The notes under the pieces are model-generated. The model was not told where the DNA came from, ran no database searches, and worked only from the letters and a program-made list of their open reading frames with translations. Of a stretch of DNA of 38,236 nt, positions 33,250-38,236 are shown piece by piece. Positions within the stretch are counted from its first letter, which is position 1, and every line of letters starts with the position of its first letter. The stretch comes from Betaproteobacteria bacterium (GTDB lineage Bacteria; Pseudomonadota; Gammaproteobacteria; Burkholderiales; Ga0077523), in assembly GCA_025350245.1 (NCBI GenBank), contig JANXYG010000053.1:1-38236 (forward strand), given 5' to 3'. Both the position numbers and the translations under genes were made by a program.

Positions 33250-33477
33250 CGACAGGTTCGGCACGTCGACCACCTGGTTCACCTTCAGGTCGACGGCGAC
33301 GCTGGTCAGGCAATAGGCCTGCGCGCGCGTGAGCCCGCGAGCATCCACCAGGTAGTCGATCATATTGAGCAGCGCATTCTTGGCGGCGAGCGACAGATCC
33401 TCGGACTCGTTGTGCCTGCCGTCGCGGCTGACGGGGATGCCGGTGGTGGCGTAGATCCGGCGCGCCAGCTTTCAGAC
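33250..33477 (-). pseudogene. C-terminal fragment of an acetamidase/formamidase
   Basis: About 75 codons on the minus strand read LARRIYATTGIPVSRDGRHN, SLAAKNALLNMIDYLVDARG, LTRAQAYCLTSVAVDLKVNQ and VVDVPNLS, the recognisable C-terminal part of FmdA/AmdA-type amidases. The end of the protein is cut by the type III Res remnant, and the N-terminal bulk is missing. It begins only ~15 bases downstream of dmfA2 on the same strand. A full amidase gene may once have been the next gene of the amide operon, removed by a rearrangement or deletion. Confidence 0.75.
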
Positions 33478-33491
33478 CGCGCCCGCCGGCC

Positions 33492-35813
33492 TCACCGCCA
33501 CTGCTTCTCGTTGTTGACCCAGAAGGCTCCCGGCAGCCTGCCGGGCTGGATGAAGGCGTCGACGATGTTGCCCAGCACGGTCGACACGTTGTTCTTGAAG
33601 CCGTCGGCGGGGAGCGCCTGACCGAAGGCGATCGATCCGCCGCAGAACACGGCGCCGTTGTTGGGCGCGGAGAAATACACCATGTCGCCGCGGATGCGGT
33701 AATCCTGCGAGCCGCTCAGGCCGGGATAGGGATAGAGGATCTCCTCGATCGCCAGCAGGTAGTTGTCGCTGTGGCCGCCCGAGGAGGCGAGGATGCGCGC
33801 ATGCGGCGGCGTGCCGAGCGACAGGTCGTAGCGGTCGAGCTCGATGCCGGCGGCGCCGCCGTAGGCGAGTCCGCTGGTGCCGATCATCTCGCCTTCGACC
33901 CCCTTCATGATCCAGTCGACGGTGCGGTGGTAGCTGTCGGGCATGCGCCGGTACGGGCGGCTGGTCTCGAAACCCTCGGCGATGAAGCCGACGCCGACCA
34001 TCTTCTGCGGCGGCCGACCGAGGTTCTTCCACAGGCCGCTCTTCTGGCCGGTGGTGGCGAGATAGTGTTCGCCGGGCCGCGCGTTCCAGGCGCGCATGCC
34101 CGAGTCGAGCTTGCGCACTTCCATGATCCAGGGTTCGGCCGGCCGGAAGGCGACGTTCCAGTAATAACCGTTGCCGCCCATGTAGACGTAGCGTCCGCCG
34201 CCGGCGATGTAGTCCTCGGTCGCGTCGAGCATCTGCTCGGAGTAGTACTCCGGATGGGTGCCGCTCAGCACGCAGCGATAGGGGGCGAGCGCGGCCACGC
34301 CTTCGCGATGCAGATCTTCGTCGGTGAGCACCTCGTAGTCGTAGCCCTTGTGCTCCAGCCAAGCGACGATCGACAGGTCGGCCGGGAACTGCCAGGTGAT
34401 GCCCATGCTGGAGATGCGGTGCTTCGGCCGCATGTTGACGATGGGCCGATGATACGAGCTGTAGCACACGCCGTTGCCGTCCTCCCACGCGTCGTAGGTC
34501 GACAGCCCGAACTCCTTGTTCTTGTACATCTCGATGTCGATGTCGGTGACGATCGGCGGCTGCCCGGTCATCGGCTGGATGATCTGCGCATCGAAGCTCA
34601 GGTGTTCGTTGGCGTACGCGAGATAGCTCGCGGTCGGAAACAGGAAGGCGATCGGTGCCTTCGGCTTCAGCGGCCGCACGAAGAACACGATGTACTCCTC
34701 GCCGAGGCCGCGGCCGTCGCCGGCGCGCAGGCGCATGGCGTACGCACCGCTCTTCAGGTTGGCGGGCAGCGTGACGCTGCGCGTGACCTCCCAGTTCGAC
34801 GAGATCATCACCTCGTAGTGGAACTCGATGCCGCCATATTCGTGCGGCGCGAGACGGAAGCAGTCGTTGCGACCGTTCCAGTTCCAACCGGTCTGGCCGC
34901 GCACCGGGCGGTTGTAACCTTCGGCATGCAGGCCATGCGGGCCGGTGTCGATCACGGTGTCGCCGATGCCCTGGTCGGTGTAACCCGCGCTCGTGTCCCA
35001 GTAGGCAACGAGCCCGTTGCCGGTGGGCACCTCGCCCTTCATGAGCAGCGCGAGTTCGTCCCAGCCAAGGGCGCGATCGAACACGGCCGGCCGGTCGAGC
35101 TTGCCGCAGAACGTCTGCGACACGAACTCGCCGCGCGTCTCGTGCCAGTCGCGCGAGCCCGCCATCAGGAACGGCGTGTCGGGAAGATGCTTCTGCCGGA
35201 ACCGGAACACCTCGCTCACGTGCGAGCGGTAGTCGATGGGGCTCACGCGCCCGAGCAGGCTGTTGTAGCGGTTGGCGACGCTTTCCTGGTGGACGGTGGC
35301 GCGCCCCGTCGTCGCGTCGAAACTCGCGGCGACGAAATACCACATATCCGGCAGCAGCGGCACCTCGGTCTGCACGTAGTCGACCTGGTCGCCCTGCCCC
35401 ACCCAGAATTCAAGGTGGCCCTGCTGGGTGATGCCGAGGCAATAGCCGAAGTTGCGCTGGTTGTGCCAGCGGCCCACGAGCGCCTGGCGCAGGCCCGCCA
35501 GCGGCAGGCTCGAATAGACGAATGCGCACAGCGTGAGACTGCCTTCGAGCGCGAGGCGAGCCTGCGGATCCGCAACCTGGAGAAACGAACCGAGCTGCGT
35601 GTACTGCTTGCGCACGACCCACTCGCCGTTGGCCTCGCAGGCGATCTCTTCCTCGACGAAACCGGGACCCGATGGATGCTGGTCGCCGTGGATAAGCCGG
35701 ACCAGTTGCGCCTGCGCCAGCGTGGTGCCGTCGGCATTGACGTGGAACTCGAGGGTTTCCGCGGGCTTGATCGAGATCTTGCTCGCGTAACCGAACAGCT
35801 TTACCTGTGCCAT
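33492..35813 (-). CDS. dmfA2: N,N-dimethylformamidase large (beta) subunit
   Basis: DMFase hydrolyses N,N-dimethylformamide to dimethylamine and formate. The 773-residue protein (known subunits ~762) has an N-terminal lectin-like sandwich region (LTLCAFVYSSLP, WYFVAASFDATTGRATVH) and a large glutamine-amidotransferase-like catalytic part. Remembered structural work gives a Tyr-Tyr-Glu iron site. Residues with matching spacing are Tyr400 in SYLAYANEH, Tyr440 in GLSTYDAWED and Glu522 in GTHPEYYSE. The ATG at 35813 has GGAG upstream and is 36 bases after the small-subunit stop. The operon context with amide-type permeases supports the role; related amides could be the true substrate. Confidence 0.9.
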   Translation of the reverse strand: MAQVKLFGYASKISIKPAETLEFHVNADGTTLAQAQLVRLIHGDQHPSGPGFVEEEIACEANGEWVVRKQYTQLGSFLQVADPQARLALEGSLTLCAFVYSSLPLAGLRQALVGRWHNQRNFGYCLGITQQGHLEFWVGQGDQVDYVQTEVPLLPDMWYFVAASFDATTGRATVHQESVANRYNSLLGRVSPIDYRSHVSEVFRFRQKHLPDTPFLMAGSRDWHETRGEFVSQTFCGKLDRPAVFDRALGWDELALLMKGEVPTGNGLVAYWDTSAGYTDQGIGDTVIDTGPHGLHAEGYNRPVRGQTGWNWNGRNDCFRLAPHEYGGIEFHYEVMISSNWEVTRSVTLPANLKSGAYAMRLRAGDGRGLGEEYIVFFVRPLKPKAPIAFLFPTASYLAYANEHLSFDAQIIQPMTGQPPIVTDIDIEMYKNKEFGLSTYDAWEDGNGVCYSSYHRPIVNMRPKHRISSMGITWQFPADLSIVAWLEHKGYDYEVLTDEDLHREGVAALAPYRCVLSGTHPEYYSEQMLDATEDYIAGGGRYVYMGGNGYYWNVAFRPAEPWIMEVRKLDSGMRAWNARPGEHYLATTGQKSGLWKNLGRPPQKMVGVGFIAEGFETSRPYRRMPDSYHRTVDWIMKGVEGEMIGTSGLAYGGAAGIELDRYDLSLGTPPHARILASSGGHSDNYLLAIEEILYPYPGLSGSQDYRIRGDMVYFSAPNNGAVFCGGSIAFGQALPADGFKNNVSTVLGNIVDAFIQPGRLPGAFWVNNEKQWR

Positions 35814-35849
35814 TTACGCTCCGTGGCGGTGAATCGTGACCGACATGGG

Positions 35850-36215
35850 TCAGCTTTCGAGAAGGTCTTGCACGCGGCGCATGAACACGCCGTGATAGGC
35901 CTCTTCCTGCGAGGCGTAGGTTTTTTCCTCGACGATGCGCGGCGCCACGCCGCGCTGGCCGGAGAGCGCGACAATGCGATAGGCCTTGAAGGGCTCCACG
36001 GCGATGATCGCGTACTTGTCCGACAGCGGTGCCCGGCGAAAGTACAGCAGCAGGCGTTCGAGCGCCTCGCTGTGCTGGCCCAGCGGGCAGCGGCTGTGTT
36101 CCGCGATGAGCGCCGGCGACACCAGCTTCTTGAGGTAGTCGCGCTGCATCTTGTCGTAGCGGCGCCAGTAGATGAGGTCCTTGTCGCGGGTCTCGGTGGC
36201 TTCTTCGGGCAGCAT
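35850..36215 (-). CDS. dmfA1: N,N-dimethylformamidase small (alpha) subunit from an internal start
   Basis: The 121 codons from ATG 36215 match the small subunit of DMFase (about 130 residues in known enzymes): KDLIYWRRYDKMQRDYLKK, HSRCPLGQHSEALERLLLYF, SDKYAIIAVEPFKAYRIVAL and EEAYHGVFMRRVQDLLES. AAGGAGG lies four bases before this ATG, a full match to the anti-Shine-Dalgarno, which argues for separate synthesis. The same codons also form the end of the LivM fusion frame. dmfA2 follows directly. Both subunits together form the active enzyme in known systems. Confidence 0.85.
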   Translation of the reverse strand: MLPEEATETRDKDLIYWRRYDKMQRDYLKKLVSPALIAEHSRCPLGQHSEALERLLLYFRRAPLSDKYAIIAVEPFKAYRIVALSGQRGVAPRIVEEKTYASQEEAYHGVFMRRVQDLLES

Positions 36216-37487
36216 CTCGCCTCCTTTTTCGGCACGGGTGGATCGGCGCTCGCTCTTTTTTTTCTCGCGCCAGGCGCGGAACTGGGGCTTGATGCCGAAC
36301 AGCCCGCCATTCAGGAACAGCACAACGCCGAGCATGATCAGGCCGATCAGGATCAGCCGTATGGGTCCGAGCGAGATCAGCGCCTTGTCGAGGAAGATGA
36401 CGATGGCGGCGCCGGCAACCGCGCCCTCCGCCCGGCCGATGCCGCCGATCACCAGCATCGCAACGCCGAGCAGCACGGTGTCGAAGCTGAAGATGGAGAA
36501 CGACACGCCGCGATAGTGGGCGGTGTAGAACCCGCCGATGAAGCCGAGCGCGACCGACGACACGACGAACACCAGGATCCTCGCCTGCCGGAAGTTCACG
36601 CCGGTCGCTTCCGCGAAAGCCTCGCGCTTCTCGGGCGCCATGCGCAGGATGCGGCCGATGCGCTTGCCGTTGACGAAGCGGAACAGGATGAGCGCCGCGA
36701 TCATCAGCGCCACGCAGGCAAAGTAGGCCAGCCGCGACTGGTTCAGGTCGTCCCACGAATCGGGGATGTAGCTCGACGCGCCGTACAGGCCGCCGGTCGA
36801 GGAGCCGAACACCTTCGACGTCAGGGCGTAGACCCGGCACAGTTCATTGAGACCCAGCGTGAGCAACGCGTAGTAGAAGCCGTCGAGCCGGGTCGCCGGA
36901 ATGGCGATGATGACGCCGAAGACCAGACCGACGGCGGCCCCGATGAACGGCAGCACGTACCAGGGCAGGCCGTAGTTGATCGACAGCCACGCCGTGCCGA
37001 AGGCCGCGGCACCGACGACCGCATAGGTCGCCAGCGAGAAGATGCCCGCGGTGCCGATGATGAGCATCCAGACCAGGTTCACCGACGCGTAGATCGCGAA
37101 CGTCGCGCCGGCGGTGAGCAGGGTGCTCTGGTAGTCGAGCGGCATGATCCACGGCGCGATGGCGAGGAAGATGAACGCCAGCACCCACCAGATCGGCCGC
37201 TTGTCGGCGATGGTCTTCTCGCGCCGCAGGGTCTTGGGGTTGTATTCGCCGCGGATGTTGAGCACGCGCCGGCGCGTGGGCCAGTAGCGCTTGCGATTCC
37301 AGGTCCAGCCACCGTGCCCGGGCCACTTGTAGTAGCGGCGCAGGCGCCCGACCGGGAGCATCTCCACCTTGGCCCCGGTCGTTGCGTCCCACGGCTCCTG
37401 CGGTGGCCGGTACTCGTTGGTGGGGGTCTGCTCTTCGGCGCGCTCCACACCCCAGCCGAACAACGGATTGCGCCAGAAATTCGCCAT
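35850..37487 (-). CDS. livM: LivM-type ABC permease fused in frame to the DMFase small subunit
   Basis: This single frame has 545 codons. Residues 1-~95 are an unusual hydrophilic, Trp/Arg-rich cytosolic lead (NPLFGWGVERAEEQ, RYYKWPGHGGWTWNRKRYWP). Residues ~98-405 are a LivM permease with eight or so membrane segments, including YALLTLGLNELCRVY, the cytosolic loop APEKREAFAEATGVN and VIGGIGRAEGAVAGA. A basic linker (REKKKSERRSTRAEKGGE) leads straight into the DMFase small subunit at residue 425, with no stop. LivM C-termini are cytosolic, so the subunit would hang on the inner face of the membrane. The ATG at 37487 has GGGAGG upstream and follows livH by 2 bases. An internal start may also give the free subunit. 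Confidence 0.85.
   Translation of the reverse strand: MANFWRNPLFGWGVERAEEQTPTNEYRPPQEPWDATTGAKVEMLPVGRLRRYYKWPGHGGWTWNRKRYWPTRRRVLNIRGEYNPKTLRREKTIADKRPIWWVLAFIFLAIAPWIMPLDYQSTLLTAGATFAIYASVNLVWMLIIGTAGIFSLATYAVVGAAAFGTAWLSINYGLPWYVLPFIGAAVGLVFGVIIAIPATRLDGFYYALLTLGLNELCRVYALTSKVFGSSTGGLYGASSYIPDSWDDLNQSRLAYFACVALMIAALILFRFVNGKRIGRILRMAPEKREAFAEATGVNFRQARILVFVVSSVALGFIGGFYTAHYRGVSFSIFSFDTVLLGVAMLVIGGIGRAEGAVAGAAIVIFLDKALISLGPIRLILIGLIMLGVVLFLNGGLFGIKPQFRAWREKKKSERRSTRAEKGGEMLPEEATETRDKDLIYWRRYDKMQRDYLKKLVSPALIAEHSRCPLGQHSEALERLLLYFRRAPLSDKYAIIAVEPFKAYRIVALSGQRGVAPRIVEEKTYASQEEAYHGVFMRRVQDLLES
36220..36226 (-). promoter_or_regulatory. Strong internal Shine-Dalgarno for dmfA1
   Basis: AAGGAGG on the minus strand, four bases before ATG 36215. 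It also encodes the residues K-G-G of the linker between permease and enzyme parts, so it decides whether a free small subunit can be made from the fused frame. Confidence 0.8.
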
Positions 37488-37489
37488 GG

Positions 37490-38236
37490 TCAGGCCTCCC
37501 GCGCGCGGTCGAGGATGCCGGCGATGCCGCGCGGGCGCACCAGCAGGATGGCGATGATCAGCAGGAACTGCGTGATGAGCACGTACTGCCCGCCGATGGT
37601 CACGCTGGTGAGCGCCTCGTTCAGGCCGAGGATGGCGGCGGCGATCACGGCGCCCTGGACGCTGCCCAGGCCGCCACACAGCGCGATGCTCACGCCCTTG
37701 ATCATCGGCGTGAGCCCGCCGAACGGCGAGATGTAGTAGGTTTGCGACAGCAGCACCGCCGCCAGGCCGGCCATGCCGCCGGTGATTGCCATCACGTAGA
37801 AGCCGGTGCGGCGCACGCCGATGCCGACGATGGCGGCGGCGTGTGGGTTCATCATCATTGCGCGGATCTCGAGGCCGCGCCGGCTCGAGCGCATCCACAA
37901 CACGACCGCGGCGACGAACCCGATCGAGACCAGCACATTGCCGATCTTGTCAGCTGTCAGGGCGGTGTCACCCATCATCACGCTGCCGCTACCGAAGATC
38001 TCCGGCAGGTTCTTCGACAACGGTCCGAACACCCAGAGGAGCCCTTGCATGCCCATCAGGCTGATGGCCAGCGTCGCAATCATGCCGCGCACCGGGAAGT
38101 TGGGTTTGTCGTGGATCGGAATGAAGGCCAGCGCGCACACGAATACGCCGGCCAGCGCGCCGGTGAGCACGCCCGCAGCCAGCACCACAGCGCCGTTGTC
38201 CGTGAGGTACTGCGAAGTCATCCACGCGCCATAACC
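37490..38236 (-). CDS. livH: LivH-type branched-chain amino acid/amide ABC permease, 5' end cut by window edge
   Basis: This is a permease of the HAAT family (branched-chain amino acids, urea, short amides). The visible 248 codons (GYGAWMTSQYLTD at the edge to RPRGIAGILDRAREA) contain about six membrane segments, the LivH loop SRRGLEIRAMMMNPHAAAIV and CGGLGSVQGAVIAAAILG. The frame is open to the right edge. The ATG at 38221 is internal; the usual first ~45 residues lie outside. The stop is 2 bases from the livM start, so they are co-transcribed. Together with DMFase genes it probably imports an amide. The ATPase and binding-protein genes must lie outside the window. Confidence 0.93.
   Translation of the reverse strand, partial: GYGAWMTSQYLTDNGAVVLAAGVLTGALAGVFVCALAFIPIHDKPNFPVRGMIATLAISLMGMQGLLWVFGPLSKNLPEIFGSGSVMMGDTALTADKIGNVLVSIGFVAAVVLWMRSSRRGLEIRAMMMNPHAAAIVGIGVRRTGFYVMAITGGMAGLAAVLLSQTYYISPFGGLTPMIKGVSIALCGGLGSVQGAVIAAAILGLNEALTSVTIGGQYVLITQFLLIIAILLVRPRGIAGILDRAREA

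Noticed and set aside
33771-37736. A 1321-codon open frame on the plus strand across the amide operon
   Set aside because: It is antisense to dmfA2, livM and dmfA1, which carry clear family motifs. Long antisense frames are expected in high-GC genes; the translation is rich in Arg, His and Val with no domains.

Overview
The window is high-GC (roughly two thirds G+C) chromosomal DNA that looks betaproteobacterial, most likely Burkholderiales or a relative. The grounds are the rsmI / lpoA-yraN-diaA-dolP block in its usual order, the style of the household genes (queF, mnmC, guaD, acpH, pldA) and the repeat elements. I see no rRNA, tRNA or CRISPR array. Genes are dense, and many pairs overlap by 4 bases or are divergent with shared leaders.

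Layout. 1-4.25 kb: pyrC (cut by the left edge) coupled to rsmI, divergent from lpoA-yraN-diaA-dolP. 4.25-7.2 kb: an alkylation-repair pair (an Ada-AraC-AlkA fusion plus ogt) and a TauD-type dioxygenase. 7.3-12.3 kb: a scarred accessory patch. It holds an unrecognised gene, a truncated AAA_14/DUF4143 ATPase between two copies of a 44-bp repeat, a PIN/ribbon-helix-helix toxin-antitoxin pair, a transposase remnant, a periplasmic cupin and a broken SUMF1-domain gene. 12.4-31.3 kb: mostly intact household and catabolic genes: M20 amidohydrolase, acpH, an intact AAA_14 ATPase, peptidase S51, UPF0149, PhyH dioxygenase, queF, guanine deaminase, DUF3429, an unusual photolyase-like protein, phospholipase A, an amino-acid-type binding protein, mnmC, a hydratase/aldolase pair and a methyltransferase. 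31.3-33.5 kb: a second scar with a GNAT-like gene and partner, a frameshifted XRE regulator, the tail of a type III restriction endonuclease and the tail of an acetamidase/formamidase. 33.5-38.2 kb: an operon on the minus strand, livH-livM-dmfA1-dmfA2, for uptake and hydrolysis of N,N-dimethylformamide or a similar amide.

The most remarkable feature is that operon. The LivM-type permease frame runs without a stop into the small subunit of N,N-dimethylformamidase, giving one 545-codon frame. A strong internal Shine-Dalgarno sequence and ATG sit exactly at the start of the enzyme part. The cell may therefore make a permease-tethered subunit, a free subunit, or both. Directly downstream of dmfA2 lies the C-terminal stump of an acetamidase/formamidase, so the operon was probably longer before a rearrangement joined it to restriction-modification debris.

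Other points of interest are a photolyase-like protein whose FAD domain precedes what looks like its alpha/beta domain (apparent circular permutation), a 26-codon gene coupled to a STAS-like gene, repeats that supply codons to two unrelated proteins, and two candidate leaderless transcripts. All assignments come from reading the translated sequence and from remembered family features; no database search was run.
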